Counted from the first letter of the stretch, positions 1 to 5,732 are shown. The stretch: 5,756 nt of DNA from Victivallales bacterium (GCA_900771165.1 CAAGMX010000488.1:1-5756); one strand, 5' to 3'. The notes: generated by a model not told the origin, from the letters alone. Translations and numbers: made by a program.

Positions 1-855
1 CAGGATCCCCAGGTGGATGTCCGGGCCGCCCTGGCCAAAAACCCCGCCATCTCCACCCCCGTCCAGCTGAAACTCTCCCAGGACTGCGTCCCCTTTGTCC
101 GGGCCGCCCTTCTGGAGAACCGGCGTCTGGTGGAGGAGTTCCAGGTAGGACTGGCCGACGACATTGACACCGCCGTCCATCTGGCGGCCCTGCTGGTGCC
201 CCGGCTATCTCCCGCCTGCATGGAGATCTGGGTGAAGGAGAGCGAGGAGCTGGCGCAGCTGGCCCTGGCCCGCCGCAAGGACCTTACCCCGGAGATGGTG
301 TCGGCCCTCAGCCGCAGCACCCATCCTTCCGTCATGCTTGCTCTGCTGGAGCATCAGGATATTTCCACGGACAAACTGGAGGATTTTCTGCGCCGGGGCG
401 ACACCCCCACCCTCCTCTCCATTCTGAAGCGCAAAGATTTGCCGGCGGAGCTCCAGGCCCTGGCGGGGGAGCGGGGGGAAGCCCTGCCGGAGGTGCGCCT
501 GGCCCTGGCCGCCTATCCCCAGCTGGAGGATCTGGCCGGACTGCCCCTGGCGGAACGGGAGGAGGAGGAAGTGCTCCTGGCCCTGGCCGCCAATCCCTCC
601 CCCCGGCTCTCCCAGACCCGGCTCCGGCTGGCGCAAAACGCCGGCGGATATCTTGGCAAACTCCTCCTGGCCAATCCCTTGTGCCACAAAAAAGCCATTC
701 TGGAAACCCTGATTCTGCGAGGGGACTCCGTCCTCCTCTGCCATCTGGCCTACCGGGGCATCTCCTGCCGGGATCTCTCCCCGGAGGCCCAGGAGAAGCT
801 CAGACAGAGTCCGCTTCCCTCGGTCCAGGCCCTGGCCACCCCCCTTTCTTCCTAG
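1..855 (+). CDS. LRV/HEAT-like helical repeat protein, 5' truncated
   Basis: The frame is open from base 1 to the TAG at 853-855, giving about 284 residues. The first possible start, GTG at 13, has no ribosome binding site and falls just before a repeat, so the gene almost certainly begins upstream of the window. The protein is nearly all tandem helical repeats of about 26 residues with the pattern V-R-x-A-L-A-x-N-P/R-x-L-(12-13 residues)-D; clear examples start VRAALAKNP, VRAALLENR, VMLALLEHQ, VRLALAAYP and VLLALAANP. This fits the leucine-rich repeat variant (LRV) family or related alpha-alpha superhelices, which usually act as binding scaffolds. No signal peptide can be judged because the N-terminus is missing, and no catalytic domain is seen. 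A similar gene elsewhere might carry another domain upstream. The next gene starts 39 bases downstream in the same frame. The repeat fold is fairly sure; the partner and role are unknown. Confidence 0.8.
   Translation, partial: QDPQVDVRAALAKNPAISTPVQLKLSQDCVPFVRAALLENRRLVEEFQVGLADDIDTAVHLAALLVPRLSPACMEIWVKESEELAQLALARRKDLTPEMVSALSRSTHPSVMLALLEHQDISTDKLEDFLRRGDTPTLLSILKRKDLPAELQALAGERGEALPEVRLALAAYPQLEDLAGLPLAEREEEEVLLALAANPSPRLSQTRLRLAQNAGGYLGKLLLANPLCHKKAILETLILRGDSVLLCHLAYRGISCRDLSPEAQEKLRQSPLPSVQALATPLSS
19..852 (+). repeat. About ten degenerate 78-bp tandem repeats encoding LRV units
   Basis: Reading the protein in register, units begin at bases 19, 97, 175, 253, 331, 409, 493, 571, 652 and 733, with a partial unit at 823. 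The first five are exactly 26 codons (78 bp); later ones are 28, 26, 27, 27 and 30 codons. The DNA has mostly diverged, but units 1 and 2 still share the same first 14 bases (GTCCGGGCCGCCCT at 19 and 97). This is coding repeat structure, not a mobile or regulatory repeat. Confidence 0.72.
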
Positions 856-883
856 TCTGATTCCCCACCCTCCCCAAGATTCC

Positions 884-894
884 GGAGATTCTCC
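884..894 (+). promoter_or_regulatory. Shine-Dalgarno site inside a small palindrome
   Basis: GGAG at 884-887 lies 7 bases before the ATG at 895 and sets that start. It is immediately followed by its complement: GGAG-ATT-CTCC (884-894) can fold into a 4-bp stem that would hide the site. The pairing may be a by-product of the pyrimidine-rich context; a regulatory role is inference only. Confidence 0.5.
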
Positions 895-1242
895 ATGATC
901 AACAACAAAAAACCTGTGGTAAAGCCCCCACTTTCCCTGGTGGAGATCATCACCCGCGCCGACGCCGCCACCATCCAGGCTGCCCTGGAGGCCCGGCAGA
1001 AGATCGATGCCCTGCTGGCCGAGCGCGCCGCCGCCTACGAACGCATCGCCGCCCTGGAAAAGCAGGTGGACGAAGTCATGGGCGCCCCCAACCTCTTCGT
1101 CTTCCCGGCTCCCGCCGTCAGCGTGGCGCCCTTCACGGTTCCTGCCGCCGCCCCCGCCGCCGCCCCGGCGCCCAAGGCCGAGCCCCCCGCCGAGCACGGG
1201 GATGCTCCCCAGAAGAAGGCCTCCCCCAAGTCCGGGAACTAG
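895..1242 (+). CDS. Small coiled-coil protein with Ala/Pro-rich tail, function unknown
   Basis: Encodes 115 residues. The ATG at 895 is supported by GGAG 7 bases upstream. Residues 1-12 are basic and proline-containing. Residues 13-63 are predicted from composition to be a continuous amphipathic, Ala/Glu-rich helix, probably a coiled coil (ARQKIDALLAERAAAYERIA and onward). Residues 64-71 form a short hydrophobic patch (APNLFVFP), and residues 72-115 are low-complexity Ala/Pro, then Lys/Ser, and likely disordered. There is no signal peptide or membrane segment, so it is probably cytoplasmic. I do not recognise the family. Residues 40-64 align without gaps to residues 12-36 of the next gene product, suggesting a distant paralogue. 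It ends in TAG, 33 bases before that gene and in the same frame. A structural or adaptor role, perhaps with the repeat protein upstream, is possible but not shown. Confidence 0.72.
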   Translation: MINNKKPVVKPPLSLVEIITRADAATIQAALEARQKIDALLAERAAAYERIAALEKQVDEVMGAPNLFVFPAPAVSVAPFTVPAAAPAAAPAPKAEPPAEHGDAPQKKASPKSGN

Positions 1243-1275
1243 TCCCCTCCTCCCCTTCTTCTCCCTGCCCCCTTC

Positions 1276-1743
1276 ATGGGTCTCTCCCAGGAAATCCGAA
1301 TTCTTGACCTGCTGGCATACCGGGACGCCGAGTTCCTGCGGGTACGGGAATGCGAGGACCGCATCCGCCAGATTCTCGGCGGGGCGGACTTCCCCTTCCC
1401 TCCGCCGCCTGTCCCCCTGCCCTCCGCAGGACGGAAAGGCAAGCCCTACCGTCCCGCCGGGCTTTCTTCCGCCGCGGCCAGGGACTCCGCCTCCCGGAAG
1501 GCGTCCGATTCCCAGGAAAAAGGCCCCCTTCCCCTGGAGATTCCCCCGTTGCTCTCTCCCCAGGAAAACTGCTATCGTCTGGTCTTTCTGGACAAGGGAG
1601 AGACCAAGGTCAGCTATCTCCAGAATCCCCGCCAGGTGCAGGAGATGCTTTCCCTCACCTGCCCCACCTTCCAGGTGACCTGCGTGGAAACCGCCTCCCT
1701 CCGCACCCTGGATGATTTCACCACCCTCCGGAGGATTCTCTGA
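1276..1743 (+). CDS. Hypothetical protein: short coiled coil, linker, small C-terminal domain
   Basis: Encodes 155 residues. The ATG at 1276 follows a 33-base tract of almost pure C and T with no Shine-Dalgarno sequence. It is the first start codon after the upstream TAG, and the N-terminal helix is complete from it. Residues 3-35 form an amphipathic helix resembling the coiled coil of the preceding gene. Residues 37-50 are Pro/Phe-rich, and 51-85 are a basic, Ser/Ala-rich, probably flexible linker. Residues 86-155 look like a small folded alpha/beta domain, with strand-like NCYRLVFLDKGETKVSYLQ, a helix at about 117-127, strand-like FQVTCVETASLRTL and a final helix. I do not recognise this domain. 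Its 3' end carries GGAGG (1730-1734) with no start codon at usable distance. The long frame, the shared motif and the folded C-terminus support a real gene; the function is unknown. Confidence 0.7.
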   Translation: MGLSQEIRILDLLAYRDAEFLRVRECEDRIRQILGGADFPFPPPPVPLPSAGRKGKPYRPAGLSSAAARDSASRKASDSQEKGPLPLEIPPLLSPQENCYRLVFLDKGETKVSYLQNPRQVQEMLSLTCPTFQVTCVETASLRTLDDFTTLRRIL

Positions 1744-1792
1744 ATCCCCCAAAGCCCCCGCCTCCGTCGGAGACGCCCCCGACACCCCCCCC

Positions 1793-2866
1793 ATGCTTAT
1801 TCTCGGCATCGAAAGTAGCTGCGACGAAACCGCCGCCGCCGTGGTCCAGGACGGCCAGCAGGTTCTCTCCAATGTCATCAGCAGCCAGATCCGGCTCCAC
1901 ACCGCCTACGGTGGCGTGATTCCCGAGCTGGCCGCCAGAGAGCATCTCAAGAATGTCCATCCCGTGGTGGACGCCGCTCTGCGGGAGGCCCAGATCCCTC
2001 TGGAGAAGCTGGACGGCATCGCCGTCACCAGCCACCCGGGGCTGATTCCCGCCCTGCTGGTGGGCAACGCCTTTGCCAAGGGGCTGGCCGCCGCCGCCCG
2101 GATTCCCCTAGTGGGCGTCAATCACTTCCTGGGCCACCTCTACGGCACCTTCCTGGAACGCTCCGAAATCCTCCAGGATCCCACCGCCTATCCCATTGTG
2201 GGGCTGGTCGTCTCCGGAGGCCACACCGCCATTGTCCTCCTCCCGGAGGACGGACGGGCCAGAATCCTGGGCACCACCCTGGATGACGCCGCCGGCGAAG
2301 CCCTGGACAAGGCTGCCAAGATCCTGGGGCTGGGCTATCCCGGTGGCCCCATCCTGGACCGCATGGCCGCCACCGGAGACCCGAAACGCTTCACCTTCCC
2401 CCGGGGCCTGGTGGGCGCCGCCGGAAAGCCCGTCCCCCCGGAACACAAATACGATTTCAGCTTCTCCGGCGTGAAGACCGCCCTCCTCTATCATGTGAAG
2501 GACCGGACCCTCTCCGACACCGAACTCCACGATGTGGTGGCCTCCTACCAGGCCGCCGTCATGGATGTGCTGGTGACCAAGGCCATGGCCGCCGCCAGGG
2601 AAGCGGGGGCAAAAACCCTCTGCCTCTGCGGAGGCGTGGCCTGCAACAGCCTCCTGCGCCGGCTCCTCCAGGAAAAATGCCAGAAGGCCGGACTCCCCCT
2701 GCTGCTGGCCCAGCCCAAATACTGCACCGACAACGCCGCCATGATTGCCGGCGCCGGAACCCATTTCCTGGCCAAGGGACGCCGGGACGCCCTGGACATG
2801 CCCGTCTCCGCACGGCTGCCCCAGGACCTGGGCGTCATTCCCTTCGCCAGACTCGCCACCCTCTGA
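1793..2866 (+). CDS. tsaD: tRNA N6-adenosine threonylcarbamoyltransferase TsaD
   Basis: TsaD (Kae1/Qri7/YgjD family, ASKHA fold) transfers the threonylcarbamoyl group from threonylcarbamoyl-AMP to A37 of tRNAs reading ANN codons, working in the cytoplasm with TsaB and TsaE; TsaC makes the intermediate. The 357-residue product starts with the family N-terminus MLILGIESSCDETAAAVV. It has YGGVIPELAAREH (39-51), the metal-ligand motif VNHFLGH with His111 and His115, the nucleotide-binding SGGHT (141-145), GYPGGP (181-186), DFSFSGVKTALL (221-232), CGGVACNSLLR (279-289) and CTDNAAMIAGAG with the third metal ligand Asp313. Every expected active-site motif is present. It is slightly longer than the usual 335-345 residues, partly from a few residues after the His motif. 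An in-frame ATG at 1712 would add 27 unconserved residues and overlap the previous gene, so ATG 1793 is chosen. Its nearest GGAG (1769-1772) is unusually far away. TsaB, TsaC and TsaE are not in this window. Confidence 0.97.
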   Translation: MLILGIESSCDETAAAVVQDGQQVLSNVISSQIRLHTAYGGVIPELAAREHLKNVHPVVDAALREAQIPLEKLDGIAVTSHPGLIPALLVGNAFAKGLAAAARIPLVGVNHFLGHLYGTFLERSEILQDPTAYPIVGLVVSGGHTAIVLLPEDGRARILGTTLDDAAGEALDKAAKILGLGYPGGPILDRMAATGDPKRFTFPRGLVGAAGKPVPPEHKYDFSFSGVKTALLYHVKDRTLSDTELHDVVASYQAAVMDVLVTKAMAAAREAGAKTLCLCGGVACNSLLRRLLQEKCQKAGLPLLLAQPKYCTDNAAMIAGAGTHFLAKGRRDALDMPVSARLPQDLGVIPFARLATL

Positions 2867-2872
2867 TCCCCC

Positions 2873-2888
2873 CTCCTCATCCAGGAGA
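2873..2888 (+). promoter_or_regulatory. Strong Shine-Dalgarno site facing a complementary CTCCT
   Basis: AGGAGA at 2883-2888 lies 7 bases before ATG 2896 and decides that start over in-frame codons further upstream within tsaD. CTCCT at 2873-2877 is its exact complement, so CTCCT-CATCC-AGGAG can form a 5-bp stem with a 5-base loop that would cover the site. The ribosome binding site is well supported; a control hairpin is only a possibility. Confidence 0.6.
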
Positions 2889-2895
2889 CCTCACC

Positions 2896-4080
2896 ATGGA
2901 AGACCTCAAGGAAGCTTTGCAACTCGCTGTTCTCCAGGAAAATTCCGAGGTAGCCAGCGCCCTGCGCTCCCTGCTGCTGGGGCTCTGTCAGCAGTGCGCC
3001 ATCTCCCTCCAGAAGGCCAACAGCTACCAGGAACTGATCCTGGATGAGCTGGATGCCCACCGGGGAAACACCGCCTACCTGGACAAGGCCCAGAAAGAAC
3101 TCTCCGCCATCCAGACCCTGGTGGCCCAAATCCTCCAGGAACTTCCCCCCATCACCGGGGAACGGCTCCATTTCTCCCGCCTGACCCAGGCCGTCCTGGA
3201 ACACTATCAGAAAAAACATCCCCAGGCCCCCAAGATCCAGGCCAACCTGGAGCAGACCGCCTTCATCGCCGCCGATCCCTTCGAGGCCCAGGAACTGATC
3301 CTTAATCTCCTGGAGGGCCTGGACCGGCTGCGCCAGCAGGATGCCACCGCCGAACCGGGCTGGCAGGTCGTTCTGGAAAACCGCACCTTCTCCCGCCAGG
3401 AGGCCTCTTTCCTCCGGCTGCGGGACGAGGGAGACTATGCCCTCCTCCATCTCCTTCCCGCCGGCGCCACTCCCCAGGAGGATCCCCGGCAGCTGAAACC
3501 CTTTTCCCAGTGTCTGGAGGAAGCCGGCGCCACCGACCTCCCCCGCCTGGCCACCCTCCAGTGGTGCGGGAGCGCCGCCCACAATGCGGCCGGACTCTTC
3601 TTCGACAGCCGCCATCCCCGGGAAAGCGCCATCCTGGTCTTCCCCAGACTCCCCGACGACCTGAAAAGCCACACCAATACTTCCCCCTACCGCTGGCAGG
3701 ACTCCCAAAGCCCCAAAACCATCCTTCTGGTGGACGATGAAGACATGATCTGGGATGTCCTCTCCGATATGCTCCAGGATCTGGGATACCAGGTGCTGCT
3801 GGCGGGCGACGGTCAGGAAGCCGTGGAGATCTACCGTTCCAATCCCCAGGCCATCGATCTGGTGATCCTGGACATGCTCATGCCCAACATGGGAGGACGG
3901 GAAACCTTCTTCATGCTGAAGGAGCTGGATCCCAAGGTCCGGGTGCTGGCCTCCAGCGGATATGTCTCCCAGGAGGAGATCCAGGATGTCATGGATTCCG
4001 GGGCGGCGGGCTTCCTCCGCAAACCCTATCATATCTCGGATCTGGCCAAGAAGATCAAGGAAATTCTGGGAAATGACTGA
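2896..4080 (+). CDS. Degenerate histidine kinase fused to an intact receiver domain
   Basis: Encodes 394 residues with no signal peptide or membrane segment, so it is cytoplasmic. Residues 22-85 match the DHp helices of hybrid kinases, but GLCQQCAISL (29-38) replaces the usual G-I-A-H-D-F-N-N-L-L, putting Gln32 where the phosphorylated His belongs. Residues 90-255 follow the ATPase layout (LHFSRLTQAVLEHY, AADPFEAQELILNLLEGL, a KPF segment, final ILVFPRLP), yet the N box lacks its Asn-Asp pair (NLLEGLDRL) and the G1 and G2 glycine boxes have decayed (LLPAGAT, GATDLPRL). ATP binding and autophosphorylation are therefore unlikely. Residues 273-392 are a standard receiver: acidic Asp280/Asp281, phosphoacceptor Asp326 in VILDMLMPNMGG, Ser354 in LASSGY and Lys376 in RKPY. 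It probably takes phosphate from another kinase and signals by protein contact, as it has no DNA-binding output. AzlC starts inside its last codons (8-base overlap), implying coupled translation. The start has AGGAGA 7 bases upstream. Confidence 0.88.
   Translation: MEDLKEALQLAVLQENSEVASALRSLLLGLCQQCAISLQKANSYQELILDELDAHRGNTAYLDKAQKELSAIQTLVAQILQELPPITGERLHFSRLTQAVLEHYQKKHPQAPKIQANLEQTAFIAADPFEAQELILNLLEGLDRLRQQDATAEPGWQVVLENRTFSRQEASFLRLRDEGDYALLHLLPAGATPQEDPRQLKPFSQCLEEAGATDLPRLATLQWCGSAAHNAAGLFFDSRHPRESAILVFPRLPDDLKSHTNTSPYRWQDSQSPKTILLVDDEDMIWDVLSDMLQDLGYQVLLAGDGQEAVEIYRSNPQAIDLVILDMLMPNMGGRETFFMLKELDPKVRVLASSGYVSQEEIQDVMDSGAAGFLRKPYHISDLAKKIKEILGND
4057..4062 (+). promoter_or_regulatory. 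Probable ribosome binding site for azlC
   Basis: AAGGAA lies within the last codons of the receiver gene, 10 bases before ATG 4073. It supports that start over earlier in-frame codons, and together with the 8-base gene overlap fits translation coupled to the upstream gene. Confidence 0.45.
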
Positions 4081-4858
4081 CCTTGACCACCCCGCCGGGG
4101 AGGAGAATGCCCCCGCGCCTCCTCCCCCCTTGAAGCGCACTCTGCGGGAGGCCCTCCTGGCCGCCAGTCCGGTGATTCTGGGCTATCTCACCATGGGCAT
4201 GGCCTTCGGTGTCCTCCTGGTCACCACCGTCCCCGAGGCCAATGGCTGGTGGTGCCTGGGCTTCAGCAGCGCCGCCCTCTCCGGCAGCATGCAGTTCGCC
4301 TCCGTGGAGATGCTGGCCAACGCCACCAGCTACTCCCTCCTGGTCACCGCCGCCCTGGCCCTCCTCATCAATATCCGCTACTGCGTCTACGGACTCCCCT
4401 TCCTTACCCTCTTCCGAAGCTATCCCTGGCCACTCCGCCTCTTCCTGATCCAAAACCTCAGCGACGAAACCTACGCCATCATGGCCTCCAGCACCCGGAC
4501 GGGACGGGAACAGCGGACCTTCATCACCGCCGTCGCCGCCCTGGACTACTCCTCCTGGATCGCCGGCACGGTCCTGGGGGGCCTGATCGGACGCCACCTC
4601 CCCTTCTCCACCGAGGGCATCGATTTCGCCATGGTGGCCCTCTTCGTGGTGATTCTGGTGGATCTCTGCCGGGAGAAGAGCAACCGGATGCCGGCGGCGG
4701 TGGGGGGACTCTCCACCCTCCTGGTCATTTTCCCGGTGATGCTCCTCTCTCCCCATCTGGCCAACAAGACCCTCCTGGTGGCCATGATCCTGATGACCGT
4801 CATCCTTCTGCACCAGCGCCCGCGCCAGAACACCCCCAGGGAGGCCCCCCAGCCATGA
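4073..4858 (+). CDS. azlC: AzlC family branched-chain amino acid exporter, large subunit
   Basis: Integral inner-membrane protein of 261 residues, large subunit of the AzlCD (BrnFE, YgaZH) exporter, which in characterised members expels branched-chain amino acids such as leucine, isoleucine and valine, and in some cases methionine or analogues. Family marks in order: ALLAASPVILGYLTMGMAFG (28-47), SGSMQFASVEML (70-81), NIRYCVYGLPF (100-110), LSDETYAIM (129-137), LDYSSWIAGTVLGGLIG (157-173) and GIDFAMVALFVVILV (182-196), with about seven hydrophobic membrane segments and a polar tail after about 247. The first 20 residues are an acidic, Pro-rich cytoplasmic extension. The start chosen, ATG 4073, lies in ATGACTGA shared with the upstream stop and has AAGGAA 10 bases before it; an earlier in-frame ATG at 3962 only reads the receiver gene out of frame. 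It overlaps azlD by ATGA. Family assignment is firm; the exact substrate is inferred. Confidence 0.93.
   Translation: MTDLDHPAGEENAPAPPPPLKRTLREALLAASPVILGYLTMGMAFGVLLVTTVPEANGWWCLGFSSAALSGSMQFASVEMLANATSYSLLVTAALALLINIRYCVYGLPFLTLFRSYPWPLRLFLIQNLSDETYAIMASSTRTGREQRTFITAVAALDYSSWIAGTVLGGLIGRHLPFSTEGIDFAMVALFVVILVDLCREKSNRMPAAVGGLSTLLVIFPVMLLSPHLANKTLLVAMILMTVILLHQRPRQNTPREAPQP
4838..4844 (+). promoter_or_regulatory. Ribosome binding site for azlD
   Basis: AGGGAGG inside the last codons of azlC, 10 bases before ATG 4855. It fixes the start of azlD and allows re-initiation by ribosomes finishing azlC at the ATGA overlap. Confidence 0.6.
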
Positions 4859-5190
4859 CACTCCACCAATTCGGGATGATGGCCGTCATGTGCCTGGTCA
4901 TCTTCCTTCTCCGCAGCTTCCCCTTCCTGGTCTTCCGGGACGCCTCCCGAAAGACCCCGCCCCTGCTCCTCTATCTGGGACGGGTCCTCACCGCCGCCGC
5001 CATCGCCATGCTGGTGGTCTACGGACTGGCCAGCCTCTGCGACTTCAAGGATCCCCGCTTCTCCCGCCTCCTCTGGGCGCTCCCCGCCACCCTGGCCACG
5101 GTCCTCACCCAGTGGAAATTCCGGAACTCCCTCATCTCCATCCTGGTGGGCACCGGACTCTACATGATCCTCCTCCAAAAGCTGGGCTGA
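4855..5190 (+). CDS. azlD: AzlD family branched-chain amino acid exporter, small subunit
   Basis: A 111-residue membrane protein, the normal size for AzlD (BrnE, YgaH), which pairs with AzlC to make the working exporter. It has four hydrophobic segments: about 4-20, 40-60, 72-86 and 91-109. Family marks are the Arg and Pro of LLRSFPF (18-24), the central YLGRVLTAAAIAMLVVYGL (40-58) and the C-terminal WKFRNSLISILVGTGLYMIL (87-106), where the basic-Asn-Ser-Leu and Gly-Thr-x-x-Tyr-Met pattern is typical. The ATG overlaps the azlC stop as ATGA and has AGGGAGG 10 bases upstream. Gene order azlC-azlD is the usual one, which strengthens both calls. No azlB-like or Lrp-type regulator is visible nearby; the only regulatory-looking neighbour is the receiver protein upstream of azlC. 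Confidence 0.92.
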   Translation: MTLHQFGMMAVMCLVIFLLRSFPFLVFRDASRKTPPLLLYLGRVLTAAAIAMLVVYGLASLCDFKDPRFSRLLWALPATLATVLTQWKFRNSLISILVGTGLYMILLQKLG

Positions 5191-5265
5191 GCCTCCTCCC
5201 CCGTCCTCCCCGTCCCGGGTATATTATCCCCGTTTTTCTTTCTCCCCCTCCCCCCACCCTCGGAC
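5191..5265 (+). promoter_or_regulatory. 75-base spacer with AT-rich patch: possible promoter or weak terminator
   Basis: This is the widest gap in the window. It is C/T-rich except for TATATTAT at 5220-5227, which resembles a -10 element; no convincing -35 box is seen 16-18 bases upstream. Alternatively CGGG (5216-5219) can pair with CCCG (5229-5232) around a 9-base loop, followed by TTTTTCTTTCT, a weak terminator shape with only 4 bp of stem. Either reading marks a likely transcription boundary between azlD and the synthase gene; the sequence does not decide which. Confidence 0.3.
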
Positions 5266-5732
5266 ATGCCAGAGAAATCTCCCCACCAGCGCATCGTCAT
5301 CACGGGCGTCGGCCTCACCGCTCCCAATGCCAACGGCCTGACCCAGTTCCGGCAGGCCCTCCTCACGGGAAAATCCGGCGTCACTTCTCTGGAGATGCGG
5401 TATTTCGGAACCGCTCCCGCCGGACTTTGCGACTTCGACACCGGGAAATACCAGAAGCGCCGGGATGTCCGCAACGGAACCCGGGCCGGCTCCATCTCCA
5501 TCTATTGCGTGGGAGAATGCCTGGAGGATGCGGCACTGGACTGGGAACAGGTGGACACCAGCCGGGTGGGCGTCTTCCTGGGCATCACCGAACATGGCAA
5601 CGTGGAGACGGAAAACGAAATCCACGAAATCAGCCAATACGACTACGACACCTCCTTCTGGAGCCATCACCATAACCCCAGAACCGTGGCCAACTCCCCC
5701 GCCGGAGAGGTGACCATCCGCTTCGGCATCCA
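5266..5732 (+). CDS. Beta-ketoacyl-ACP synthase (FabF-like), N-terminal part only
   Basis: The frame from ATG 5266 runs without a stop to the contig end; 155 full codons plus two bases are genomic. The N-terminus RIVITGVGLTAPNANGLTQF is the classic opening of condensing enzymes of the KAS I/II (FabB/FabF) type, followed by F-R-x-A-L-L-x-G-x-S-G-V (28-39), a GTRAGSISIYC segment (71-81), VGVFLGITEHGN (101-112) and RTVANSPAGEVTIRFGI (139-155), which leads into the strand before the active site. The catalytic Cys and the two His would lie downstream and are not seen, so activity cannot be judged. Such enzymes extend acyl chains on ACP in fatty acid synthesis or in related secondary pathways such as polyenes; the subfamily cannot be told. 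There is no clear Shine-Dalgarno sequence (only CGGA right before the ATG). The residues DRKSTRL that would follow are translated adapter, not protein. Confidence 0.9.

Noticed and set aside
1007..1678. 223-codon Pro/Ser/Arg-rich open frame on the + strand
   Set aside because: It overlaps two better supported genes in another frame and has the composition of a frame-shifted high-GC reading.
1712..1792. Upstream in-frame start for tsaD adding 27 residues
   Set aside because: The extension is Pro/Ser-rich, unlike any TsaD N-terminus, and overlaps the preceding gene. The family start MLILGIESSCDET is at 1793, and the His and Asp metal ligands fall at the expected positions with that start.
205..1902. 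565-codon open frame on the minus strand
   Set aside because: It runs antisense across four + strand genes, including the tsaD start, and its product is low-complexity Gly-rich with no recognisable domain. It is a shadow caused by the C-rich coding strand.
2677..2895. Longer N-terminus for the receiver gene starting inside tsaD
   Set aside because: It would add 73 residues read out of frame from tsaD, while ATG 2896 has a strong AGGAGA site 7 bases upstream.
3962..4072. Longer N-terminus for AzlC
   Set aside because: The added residues are an Arg/Ser-rich out-of-frame reading of the receiver domain. ATG 4073 gives a normal-length AzlC.
2545..4140. 531-codon open frame on the minus strand
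   Set aside because: It is antisense to the tsaD 3' end and the receiver gene, Gly/Gln-rich, and without motifs; the + strand product has a clear receiver domain.
4249..4854. N-terminal extension of AzlD through the azlC gene
   Set aside because: It is His/Pro/Gly-rich, out of frame relative to azlC, and incompatible with a membrane protein; the ATGA overlap and ribosome binding site mark 4855 as the start.
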